Shown here: in pieces, positions 24,832-30,613 of the stretch
Layout: each line of letters begins with the position of its first letter
How positions within the stretch are numbered: position 1 is the stretch's first letter
Virus record (IMG/VR): IMGVR_UViG_3300031999_000069
Location: 1-41,463 of that record
DNA from: a virus
Direction: 5' to 3' (one strand)
DNA: 41,463 bases
Notes under the pieces: model-generated
What the model saw: the letters and a program-made list of their open reading frames with translations, nothing else
What the model was told of the DNA's origin: nothing
Databases searched by the model: none
Made by a program: the position numbers and the translations under genes

Positions 24832-25198
24832 CTTCTAGTCCATTTCTATATTCTCCATATTTTTTAGGTTTTATCTTTCCAGCATACCATGATAATGCTT
24901 GAAATTTTGCTCTTGCTGCTGCTGCTGAATCCTTATCCGTGGCCAATAGAGATTCGTCAACAAGAAGCTCTGCATAATAATCTGCTTGTATTTGACGCGC
25001 GCGCGCGTAATTGTCAGAAAAGTCTTTGTATTTCAATAACCATTGATAAATAGTTTCCCTGGTTGGCATATCTTCTTTTTTGCATATTTTTATAAGGCTT
25101 TCGCCATTCATAAGTAAAACACATATATGATCTGCAAGTATGTTAGAATATTTTGTCGGTCTGCCACCCTTTGACAAGTCCCCTCCCTTTTCAAGCAT
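24752..25198 (-). CDS. terS: Terminase small subunit
   Basis: A 148-residue protein directly before the large subunit. Residues 12-80 form a helix-turn-helix DNA-binding domain (GRPTKYSNILADHICVLL; SLIKICKKEDMPTRETIYQW), typical of terminase small subunits. The C-terminal half has YYAELLVDESLLATDKDSAA and the family motif WYAGKIKPKKYG. It should recognise the packaging site. A GGGGAG ribosome site lies six bases before the ATG, in the loop of a tiny hairpin. A 12-base alternating CG run inside the gene is a conceivable packaging site. Confidence 0.88.
   Translation of the reverse strand: MLEKGGDLSKGGRPTKYSNILADHICVLLMNGESLIKICKKEDMPTRETIYQWLLKYKDFSDNYARARQIQADYYAELLVDESLLATDKDSAAAARAKFQALSWYAGKIKPKKYGEYRNGLEDEDKKPDPGDVTARLLEYVERHTGKS
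24995..25008. repeat. 14-bp CG-alternating palindrome in terS
   Basis: A perfect palindrome (A, twelve alternating C/G bases, T) in a genome of about 30% GC. It codes for Ala-Arg-Ala-Arg. Position within the small terminase gene is where pac sites occur in some phages, but the coding use could also explain it. Confidence 0.4.
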
Positions 25199-25223
25199 CT
25201 GGCTCCCCAGGGCATTTGTGTAT

Positions 25224-25250
25224 ATTATATATTATATATTGTTTTTACAA
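25224..25250 (-). promoter_or_regulatory. Candidate late promoter before terminase
   Basis: On the minus strand a TATAAT (25229-25224) lies 26 bp before the terminase small subunit start. Upstream are TTGTAA at a 15-bp spacing or TCTTGT at 17 bp. A second TATAAT lies seven bp upstream. The late genes begin here, so a promoter is expected. The -35 is weak and may need a phage activator. Confidence 0.45.
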
Positions 25251-25262
25251 GAAAAAAAAGAA

Positions 25263-25418
25263 TTATAATTCAAATTTCTTTTTTAATAAAGAAATCAAAT
25301 GATTTTGATAGTTTGCCAATTTTTTTTCATTTAGACAAATTGAAAGATTTTCATCTTCTTTTATTATGTTAATTATTTTTTCAACAATTTTTTTTATTAT
25401 TTCATGATTATCATTCAT
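25263..25418 (-). CDS. Small 51-residue Lys-rich helical protein
   Basis: A short frame whose ATG overlaps the stop of the upstream gene (ATGA). The peptide reads NDNHEIIKKIVEKIINIIKE, then a polar break, then NYQNHLISLLKKKFEL: two amphipathic helices. A weak AGAGG lies about 12 bases upstream. Translational coupling and lack of other content support it. Function unknown. Confidence 0.5.
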   Translation of the reverse strand: MNDNHEIIKKIVEKIINIIKEDENLSICLNEKKLANYQNHLISLLKKKFEL

Positions 25419-26239
25419 TCTAAAATTATTCCTCTTTCAAAAGCCGCCAAAGCTAAAGTATAAATATCTTCCTCTATTCCTGGAACTGGATGATATTGTG
25501 GATTAAGATAATATTTTTTTATAATATCTAACAACCCACGCTCGTATAATTTATTGATTTTTCTTTTCCATAAACAATAAAACGGTTTAATATACCATTT
25601 GTGACCTATTGCGGCAAATGTTATCCATTCCAACAAATGAGAACTTTCATTTCCCTTGCCTTTGCACAAAAGAATTAAAACTGAACCTATCCACCATAAA
25701 TACCACTGCCCACAAATTCCCCAACAATATTTATTTGCACAACATCGATATATAAAAATATCAAATCCCTGTCTTACACATTCAAAATAATTTAACGCTT
25801 CCCTAAATTGACCTTTTAAAAAGGGTTTCCAAAACGGATTAATACTAAATTTAAAAGGAACACGATTGTCATAAGAAGGCCAAAGGAATTGTTTCCCATA
25901 TTTATCAATTTCATCTGCATATCTTTGAAATTCTTTTCCGAAATAAGAAGTACAAGCAATTGCCGTATAATTATCATGCTGATCTTTTCTTTCATCGGCT
26001 CCAGGGCGTCTATTATATAATCCAAATATTACTCTATCATAGATTTTTCTTGCAATAGCAAATAAAGAATTCTGCAATCTGTTTTTATCTTCTTCATCAA
26101 ATAAGCCCATCTTTTTTAATAAAACATAACACTGAATAGTAAACAAAATAGGATTGTCTGATTTAGAAATATATAAACCATTTTTGTCTAAATGAGAAAG
26201 CCAAATATTTTTTAATTCTTTTATTTTTTTATCATTCAT
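25415..26239 (-). CDS. Phage protein of unknown function (274 aa)
   Basis: A 274-residue protein just before the terminase genes. It includes NRRPGADERKDQHDNYTAIA at about 75, a conserved-looking R-x-P-G...D-x-Y motif. A hydrophobic, Trp/Cys-rich centre follows (FIYRCCANKYCWGICGQWYL WW) and a C-terminal part with YYLNPQYHPVPGIEEDI. Proteins with a D-Y/N motif and Trp-rich middle occur in other phages near head genes, without known function (from memory). The centre could associate with membranes. Confidence 0.55.
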   Translation of the reverse strand: MNDKKIKELKNIWLSHLDKNGLYISKSDNPILFTIQCYVLLKKMGLFDEEDKNRLQNSLFAIARKIYDRVIFGLYNRRPGADERKDQHDNYTAIACTSYFGKEFQRYADEIDKYGKQFLWPSYDNRVPFKFSINPFWKPFLKGQFREALNYFECVRQGFDIFIYRCCANKYCWGICGQWYLWWIGSVLILLCKGKGNESSHLLEWITFAAIGHKWYIKPFYCLWKRKINKLYERGLLDIIKKYYLNPQYHPVPGIEEDIYTLALAAFERGIILE

Positions 26240-26390
26240 CGTCTGTGTCCTCTATATCAATTTCTTCTTCATATGAATTTTCAACAATATCAGAAGTATT
26301 ATAAATAAAAAATTCACCACCGCATCTTTCACATTTATTTGTGCTCATGGGACAGATACCGCCACATACTCGACATGATTTTTCACACAT
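26232..26390 (-). CDS. Small zinc-ribbon protein
   Basis: A 52-residue protein. The start ATG overlaps the stop of the DUF1566-like gene (TAATG), and the end overlaps the next start. The N-terminus is CRVCGGICPMSTNKCERCGG: two CxxC pairs, a rubredoxin-like zinc ribbon. An acidic tail follows (EEEIDIEDTDDE). The context suggests it is cotranslated with the lectin-like protein. Function unknown. Confidence 0.7.
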   Translation of the reverse strand: MCEKSCRVCGGICPMSTNKCERCGGEFFIYNTSDIVENSYEEEIDIEDTDDE

Positions 26391-26707
26391 TATTTTTTCT
26401 CCTTTTTTATATCCCTGACACAGCGAACTCTATCATTGCTGCTCCTGTAGTCCCAATACTGGAGGCCATTGTAGAGGCTCTGGTAGTACGCGCAGAGGTT
26501 ACCGTCCGTAGTAGAGGACCAGTACCAAGTCTTTCCAAAACTACCTAGTTCTTCCCTATGTTCATACATCAACAATAATTCCATCCTAGTTGGCAAACGC
26601 CATCCTTCGGGATTATTCTTGAACTTCTCCATGGCTTCGTTCCATGTCATCTTGCCAGGCTCATCTTTTTCTGCTACTTCAAAATTAAATGTTTCATTTA
26701 TTATCAT
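26390..26707 (-). CDS. DUF1566 / C-type-lectin-like protein with hypervariable-looking end
   Basis: A 105-residue protein with a complete DUF1566 (Lcl-type) core: TWNEAMEKF at 21, GWRLPTRMELLLMYEHREEL at 35, KTWYWSSTTDG at 59, and RVRCVRD at 93. This fold is a known target of diversity-generating retroelements (DGRs). From W61 onward half of the codons (19 of 38) end in C, against 5 of the first 60. The residues here are Asp, Asn, Leu, Cys, Tyr, Ser and Gly encoded by NNC codons, the products expected when AAC codons are mutated at adenines. It overlaps the upstream gene by four bases. No signal peptide. No reverse transcriptase, Avd or template repeat was found in the window. It lies away from the tail genes, which is odd for a DGR receptor-binding target. 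Confidence 0.82.
   Translation of the reverse strand: MIINETFNFEVAEKDEPGKMTWNEAMEKFKNNPEGWRLPTRMELLLMYEHREELGSFGKTWYWSSTTDGNLCAYYQSLYNGLQYWDYRSSNDRVRCVRDIKKEKK
26412..26527 (-). repeat. Candidate DGR variable region (VR)
   Basis: The 3' part of the DUF1566 gene, codons 61-98. GC content is well above the surrounding DNA. TAC, GAC, AGC, CTC, TGC and GGC codons alternate with invariant-looking GCG, CAG, TGG and AGG codons. In an AT-rich genome that mostly uses T-ending codons this is a strong local anomaly. The 3' end, about CGCTGTGTCAGGG, would correspond to the initiation-of-mutagenic-homing end. The template itself is not visible in the window. Confidence 0.65.
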
Positions 26708-26985
26708 TTTTCACCTTCTTTTAATGCTTCTTGGGCTAATTCATAACCATTATTTCTTGAATACCAATGACAATTTACTTTTGGCTCCATTATATCTCCA
26801 CTCCAATTTAATTGATTTGCATATTGTTCAAGCACTTCCCTATATTTTTTATTTTGTTTTTCAAGTTTTTCTATATATCCATTGCATTCATACATTGCTG
26901 TTTCATATGGATTAACACCTTGATCACTATATGAACCCTTGTATTCAATTGCAGTTTTCCTTATGACTTGTAAATATTTATTCAT
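26704..26985 (-). CDS. Hypothetical coiled-coil protein
   Basis: A 93-residue protein behind AGGAGG, preceded by a possible pseudoknot. It contains a helix NGYIEKLEKQNKKYREVLEQ that could form a short coiled coil, and a C-terminal part with HWYSRNNGYELAQEALKEG. It does not resemble the DGR accessory protein Avd. Its end overlaps the DUF1566 start. Unknown function. Confidence 0.6.
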   Translation of the reverse strand: MNKYLQVIRKTAIEYKGSYSDQGVNPYETAMYECNGYIEKLEKQNKKYREVLEQYANQLNWSGDIMEPKVNCHWYSRNNGYELAQEALKEGEK

Positions 26986-26999
26986 TTTTCCTCCTCTTC

Positions 27000-27078
27000 C
27001 CTAGGGCGAGTAGAGAACTGTTTTTACACAGGAAGCCCTAGGTATGCACTACAATAAATTTAATTAAATTCTCTACTC
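27000..27078 (-). ncRNA. Possible H-type pseudoknot before 93-aa gene
   Basis: On the transcribed strand the order is GAGTAGAGAA (27078-27069), CCTAGGGC (27042-27035), TTCTCTACTC (27017-27008), GCCCTAGG (27007-27000). The first and third pair over 10 bp and the second and fourth over 8 bp, so the stems cross. The third and fourth arms are directly adjacent, as for coaxial stacking. The first arm includes the stop codon of the upstream gene, and the last ends just ahead of the AGGAGG of the next. The 17-nt inner loop contains a CTGT/ACAG mini-hairpin. Confidence 0.6.
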
Positions 27079-27681
27079 ATCTTTAATTTCTCTCTCTATT
27101 TCTTTCAACAATAAAGCATTGGGTAATTGTTTCAAAATGTTTCCTAATATTTGTTTTGTTTCTTCTTGAGACAAATCTGGCAAAAGCAACTTTGCTTTTT
27201 CTGGAGAAATACATCCTTGCTTTATTGCTTCACAAACAACTTCCTGCCTTTTATTTTTATCTAATCCTAATGATAATTCATATTTTGCTTTTTTATTGTT
27301 TGCCCTTGCTTCAAAAATTAAATTTTTATATTTTTCCAGAAATGTAACTCTTGCTGCAATAAAATCTCCAGACAAAATAATTGGCCTTGCCGTAAAATAA
27401 GCTTCTTTCATTTCTTGTGTCCAACAAACTGAATCGTTTTCGTTTAATGGTATCATTGCCCAAGCTTCATTGGGAGAAAGATGTCCGTCATTAATTCTAT
27501 CTTTTATATCTGAAATAGTAGGAAAATGTTTTAATTCTAATCTACATCTTTTAAAAGCATCGAGTAATTGATTCTCTGAATAAACAGATAAATCAACTAG
27601 AAATAAAACAATTGCTGCTTCAGATAATTTTTTATCATAAATTTCACACATTGCTTTAATTACATTTTTTATTTTTTGCAT
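27073..27681 (-). CDS. Putative helicase-loader-like replication protein
   Basis: A 202-residue protein two genes after the replication initiator. The N-terminal half is helical, with LSVYSENQLLDAFKRCRLEL and FPTISDIKDRI, then SPNEAWAMIPLNENDS. A helical N-terminus with FPT and PNEAW motifs is familiar from phage genes beside O-like initiators, from memory, and such genes are often helicase loaders. The C-terminus includes GDFIAARVTFLEKYKNLIFE and a domain ending LLKEIEREIKDE. No ATPase motifs. Call by context and partial pattern. Confidence 0.5.
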   Translation of the reverse strand: MQKIKNVIKAMCEIYDKKLSEAAIVLFLVDLSVYSENQLLDAFKRCRLELKHFPTISDIKDRINDGHLSPNEAWAMIPLNENDSVCWTQEMKEAYFTARPIILSGDFIAARVTFLEKYKNLIFEARANNKKAKYELSLGLDKNKRQEVVCEAIKQGCISPEKAKLLLPDLSQEETKQILGNILKQLPNALLLKEIEREIKDE

Positions 27682-27880
27682 ACATTTTATTCCATTTCTC
27701 TTTTAAAATATTTTGGGTTGATTCAGAAGATTTAAAAAACAAATATGAAAAATCCTTAGTTTTAATATAATTATTCCATGTAGGTTCTATGTTTTTTCTT
27801 TCCATTTTTTCTATTTGCCAAATTATATACTCATCAAGTAAATGTGGTTTCCACAATTTTTTATCTATGCTAGTTCTCAT
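27656..27880 (-). CDS. Small hypothetical protein in replication operon
   Basis: A 74-residue protein overlapping the genes on both sides (11 and 26 bases). Sequence highlights are KLWKPHLLDEYIIWQIEKME and YIKTKDFSYLFFKSSES. AAGGAAG lies upstream of the ATG. Charged and aromatic, probably helical. Its place between initiator and loader-like genes suggests a replication accessory role, nothing more. Confidence 0.55.
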   Translation of the reverse strand: MRTSIDKKLWKPHLLDEYIIWQIEKMERKNIEPTWNNYIKTKDFSYLFFKSSESTQNILKEKWNKMYAKNKKCN

Positions 27881-28784
27881 CTTTTTCTTCCTTTATTTTT
27901 TTAAATATTTTAAAACCTCTATCTATAGAATCATTTGTGGATTGTGTTTTTTCAATTTGATACGCTCTTAAATTTGTCATTTTTTGACCTGAATTATATT
28001 CAGTAGCTAATTTTTCAGCATCTTGCAATAACAATCCAACCTTATGGCAATTTTTTACATAATTATAATTATCATGCATAACATAAAATCTTGCCACCAA
28101 TGGAGAAAGTTCTATTCCTAGTCTTTTGACAAAATTAAGCATCTGGGAGTTAACGGTAGTATTTCTAATTGGATCTACTGTATATCTAATCTTATAAGCA
28201 TCAATATAAGCATCCCAGGTTGCCTTGGTATTTATTTTTGAAATATTATTTTTTTTATCCATGTGACCTTTTAAGGTCACTGGAAGAATATTATTATTCC
28301 CTGAATTATGAATATTAGAAATAATACCATTACTTGATATATTAGTATTACTTGATATATTAATATTATCTTCTTCTTTATCTTTATCTTTATCTTCTTC
28401 TTTATCTAGAGTCGGAAATCCCGATTTATGAGATCGGAAATTTTTATCATATTTTGAATCCTTATCCTGTATTTTCAATAATTTGGGAAATTCAAATTCC
28501 CATATCAAATCATTTGTAAACAACTTTACATTGCTTTGACAAAGCATTGTGAATAACTTGTCAATGGATTGTAAACCACATTTAGAACCAATTCTCAATA
28601 TCTTTGGAAGTTCTTTTTTAGGTATTTTAAACCTATAATGCTCTGTCCCGTCCCATATCGAATGACAATATTCTATAAACATAAAATATATAGCATATCC
28701 CTTATGATCTCCAAACTCAGTCATTAATTCAACTAACAAATCAGATTTATTCGCATTATTGTAATGTTTAAACCAAGGTTTCAA
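27870..28784 (-). CDS. O-like replication initiator protein
   Basis: A 304-residue protein starting at a TTG (28784) with GAGGAAC upstream. The N-terminal 110 residues look like a winged-helix initiator domain (GDHKGYAIYFMFIEYCHSIW; SIDKLFTMLCQSNVKLFTND). A low-complexity Asp/Lys and Asn/Ser linker follows at 125-175. The C-terminal domain has TWDAYIDAYKIRYTVDPIRN, then LVARFYVMHDNYNYVKNCHK and VGLLLQDAEKLATEY, typical of phage replication proteins in Gram-negative hosts. The linker-coding DNA holds repeats, as in lambda O with its internal origin. Confidence 0.75.
   Translation of the reverse strand: MKPWFKHYNNANKSDLLVELMTEFGDHKGYAIYFMFIEYCHSIWDGTEHYRFKIPKKELPKILRIGSKCGLQSIDKLFTMLCQSNVKLFTNDLIWEFEFPKLLKIQDKDSKYDKNFRSHKSGFPTLDKEEDKDKDKEEDNINISSNTNISSNGIISNIHNSGNNNILPVTLKGHMDKKNNISKINTKATWDAYIDAYKIRYTVDPIRNTTVNSQMLNFVKRLGIELSPLVARFYVMHDNYNYVKNCHKVGLLLQDAEKLATEYNSGQKMTNLRAYQIEKTQSTNDSIDRGFKIFKKIKEEKDEN
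28263..28280. repeat. 18-bp inverted repeat in initiator gene
   Basis: GTGACCTT, two bases, then its complement AAGGTCAC. It lies inside the initiator gene near the tandem repeats and could be a protein-binding site. It also codes for VTLKGH, so chance is possible. Confidence 0.4.
28330..28365. repeat. Two tandem 18-bp repeats (iteron-like), possible origin
   Basis: Two copies of TTACTTGATATATTAGTA, differing at one base, lie end to end, followed by a TCTTTA-repeat tract to about 28407. They fall in the linker region of the O-like initiator gene. Lambdoid phages carry their origin iterons in exactly this place. Simple coding repeats (NISSNT, NISSNG) are the alternative explanation. Confidence 0.5.
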
Positions 28785-28798
28785 AAGTTCCTCACCAC

Positions 28799-28903
28799 AA
28801 AAAAGGAGGGCGCATATGTTTTGGCTGAAAGAATGCGCCCCACCTTAACCTGGTTTACTTTCGTGAAGCAACCAGAAATTTTTCGGCTTTGTAGCCAAAA
28901 CAT
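28799..28903 (-). ncRNA. Structured leader RNA with terminator and pseudoknot potential
   Basis: The predicted transcript from the promoter at 28937-28910 would start near 28903. Its first bases, ATGTTTTGGCT (28903-28893), are perfectly complementary to AGCCAAAACAT (28826-28816). The latter is the loop of an 8-bp GC-rich hairpin, GGGCGCAT (28840-28833) with ATGCGCCC (28815-28808), followed by TCC and six Ts: a good intrinsic terminator. The 5' end can also form a local GGCT/AGCC hairpin. Between them a CTGGTT/AACCAG hairpin sits at 28875-28850. The result is a likely attenuator, or a short RNA of about 105 nt. It matches no riboswitch class I know. Confidence 0.65.
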
Positions 28904-28909
28904 GAAGTC

Positions 28910-28937
28910 ATTTTATAAAAAATATATCATTTGTCAA
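28910..28937 (-). promoter_or_regulatory. Sigma70-like promoter for replication genes
   Basis: On the minus strand TTGACA (28937-28932) and TAAAAT (28915-28910) are 16 bp apart. A start about seven bases on falls at the first base of the structured leader. It lies in the largest gap of the window (28785-29054), which has no gene. Confidence 0.7.
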
Positions 28938-28974
28938 TAAATTTGTTTGATTAAACTTTTAACAATAATTATTT

Positions 28975-29003
28975 TGAGGATATAACATCTGGCTATATCC
29001 TCA
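28975..29003. terminator. Stem-loop between RusA gene and replication promoter
   Basis: A perfect 10-bp stem (TGAGGATATA with its complement), loop of nine. On the plus strand it is followed by GTTTTT, on the minus strand by AAAATAATT. It looks like a plus-strand terminator, although no plus-strand gene lies upstream. It may act in both directions at the end of the early operon. Confidence 0.5.
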
Positions 29004-29054
29004 GTTTTTAAAAAGGAGACTTTTGTATTTATTATTATACTAAACAATTTATTA

Positions 29055-29456
29055 TTAGTCAATTTTCCACACTGATATTTTAATGCATGGCAAACAATCA
29101 TCTGCATAAAATTTTCTTATTCTTGAATCTATAATTTGACCATCATCTGCAAATAATATGCCATTTAATGAATCACAAATTGATTTTAAATAATTGTCAT
29201 TGTCTGGTTTAACACATGGAAATTTTCTCTTGACACTCTTAGGCCTAGTAATAAAGCAAACGATATCAATTCCAACAGAATCTAATAAGGGCAATTGTTT
29301 AAATTTTGATCTTACTAAAAAACTTAAAGATTGTTCAAATGTTGCCGTTTTTTTAGGCGTATAGAAATATCTTTTGCCTGTTCTTTTATTTGTTCCCTGT
29401 CTGGCTCTTAATTTCGGAAATGATTCTATTATTATTGTGAAATTATAATCATTCAT
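29055..29456 (-). CDS. rusA: RusA-type Holliday junction resolvase
   Basis: A 133-residue endonuclease. The diagnostic segment is KPDNDNYLKSICDSLNGILF followed by ADDGQI and a later RIRKFYADD. The Asp residues in KPDNDN and DDGQ bind the metal in RusA. The start (ITIIIESFPKLRARQ-like region) and length fit the family. It would resolve branched DNA before packaging and is the last gene of the early recombination operon. Confidence 0.9.
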   Translation of the reverse strand: MNDYNFTIIIESFPKLRARQGTNKRTGKRYFYTPKKTATFEQSLSFLVRSKFKQLPLLDSVGIDIVCFITRPKSVKRKFPCVKPDNDNYLKSICDSLNGILFADDGQIIDSRIRKFYADDCLPCIKISVWKID

Positions 29457-29502
29457 AATGTTTTATATTTTATTTAATATTATAATAACAAGAAAAATAA
29501 TG

Positions 29503-30276
29503 CTATAAATATTTTTTCCTTAAAAATTTACTATAAAATCCATTATTATCACAATGCATAACTTCCATGTCCCATTCATTATTTTTAAAATCTGTGATTA
29601 ACAAGCCTATACTTTGATCCCATTTTAAAGGTCTTGAAAATTTGCAGTTTTTATCTATTTGATTTTTATCAGCAGTATGTCCCAAGGAATACCATCTATA
29701 TTTTTTATCATGTCCTCTACGATAAGCTCTATCTGTTCGGTGAGAATGTCCAGAGACCCCGCTGCAAATTTCTTTATCAATTTCAATTTGTGAAGGATGT
29801 TTGCTTATACTTTCTCCATGCTTTATTAAAAAATCTAAATTAGGTTTATATTCTTGAACATACTTTATATTATATTTATTAATTCCGAGAAAATTTTTAA
29901 TTTCTAATTCTGGTATTCTAGAAAGTTGTTTTGCGTCACTTGACAAAAATTTGTCCCATCTTGCCTCATGGTTTCCTTCTATAAAAATGATCTTTGCTTT
30001 TTTACATACTTTTCTTAAATCTCTTAAAAATTCAAGAAAAGAAGTCCTTTCATATTGCACATTTTCTGGATCTATTTGTGAATTGATAATTTTTAAAAAT
30101 GGACTAATTGTAAAAAAATCAATCCCATCTCCTCCGATTATAAATTCATCTATAGAGGTTAATTTTAAATCTTTACAAAAGTTAAGAATATTTTTCCATA
30201 ATAATTTATCATGAAATGGAACATGAGGATCACAAGTGATTACGGATTTTTTTATTAAACCCTCTTTATAATCCAC
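29503..30276 (-). CDS. Calcineurin-like metallophosphoesterase
   Basis: A 257-residue protein with the full set of metallophosphoesterase motifs: CDPHVPFHD (D-x-H) at 15, GGDGIDF at 48, FIEGNHEARWDKF at about 98, a later KHGESISKHPS and SGHSHRTDR. The start is a GTG at 30276, with a TATAAT six bases upstream. This could mean a leaderless transcript, but the neighbouring stop is close enough for readthrough. The substrate is not visible. Related phage enzymes act on nucleic acids or cyclic nucleotides. It could be a DNA-processing or defence-evasion enzyme. Confidence 0.85.
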   Translation of the reverse strand: MDYKEGLIKKSVITCDPHVPFHDKLLWKNILNFCKDLKLTSIDEFIIGGDGIDFFTISPFLKIINSQIDPENVQYERTSFLEFLRDLRKVCKKAKIIFIEGNHEARWDKFLSSDAKQLSRIPELEIKNFLGINKYNIKYVQEYKPNLDFLIKHGESISKHPSQIEIDKEICSGVSGHSHRTDRAYRRGHDKKYRWYSLGHTADKNQIDKNCKFSRPLKWDQSIGLLITDFKNNEWDMEVMHCDNNGFYSKFLRKKYL

Positions 30277-30288
30277 AAGTATATTATA

Positions 30289-30612
30289 TCATTTATTTAA
30301 TGGGAAATGTTTAACTTTCTTTATTTGATTAGTTTCCTTGTCAAAACAATATTCTCCTGCCTCGATTAGTGGAAGGGCCTTTAAAAGAATATTTGCCGTT
30401 TCTTTCTTTACTGCTTCTGGAAGCGTTAACAAACAACATTTCTTAAATTTTTTACCGCTTTTACATGGACATGGCATGTTTCTTGCTAGTTTTTTCAATG
30501 GATTATAGGCATATCCTGGCAATAATTTATATACTATCTTAGAATTAAATTTTGTTTTTTCATCTATTTCGGGAAGATGACCTGTTTTATCTTTAGCAAT
30601 AAATTCTTCCAT
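30289..30612 (-). CDS. SEC-C motif protein
   Basis: A 107-residue protein. The start is placed at the ATG at 30612; the upstream TTG belongs to the ribosome site TTGGAG. Residues near 50 read MPCPCKSGKKFKKCC, a SEC-C zinc-binding motif (C-x-C-x-S-G-x-x-x-K-x-C-C). The N- and C-terminal parts are unremarkable. SEC-C motifs bind zinc and partners such as nucleic acid or SecB in other proteins. The role in phage is unknown. Confidence 0.8.
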   Translation of the reverse strand: MEEFIAKDKTGHLPEIDEKTKFNSKIVYKLLPGYAYNPLKKLARNMPCPCKSGKKFKKCCLLTLPEAVKKETANILLKALPLIEAGEYCFDKETNQIKKVKHFPLNK

Positions 30613-30613
30613 A

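Noticed and set aside
17590-26025. Minus-strand frames at 17590-17805, 20572-20769, 24267-24755 and 25816-26025
   Set aside because: Out-of-frame readings within scaffold, portal, terminase and the 274-residue gene. They show no motifs or ribosome sites.
26390-26985. DGR accessory protein Avd or template repeat near the DUF1566 gene
   Set aside because: The neighbouring 93-residue protein does not look like Avd, and no second copy of the variable region was seen on either strand.
28799-28903. Hammerhead, HDV-like or known riboswitch identity of the leader RNA
   Set aside because: The hammerhead core is absent. The HDV order would need a P3 stem where only six bases exist. No known ligand core was recognised.
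28785-29054. A hidden gene in the largest gap of the window
   Set aside because: No frame with a ribosome site; the gap holds a leader RNA, promoter and stem-loop.
30276-30300. Leaderless promoter for the phosphoesterase gene (TATAAT six bases before GTG)
   Set aside because: No convincing -35 at 16-18 bp, and AT-rich DNA gives such -10 matches by chance.
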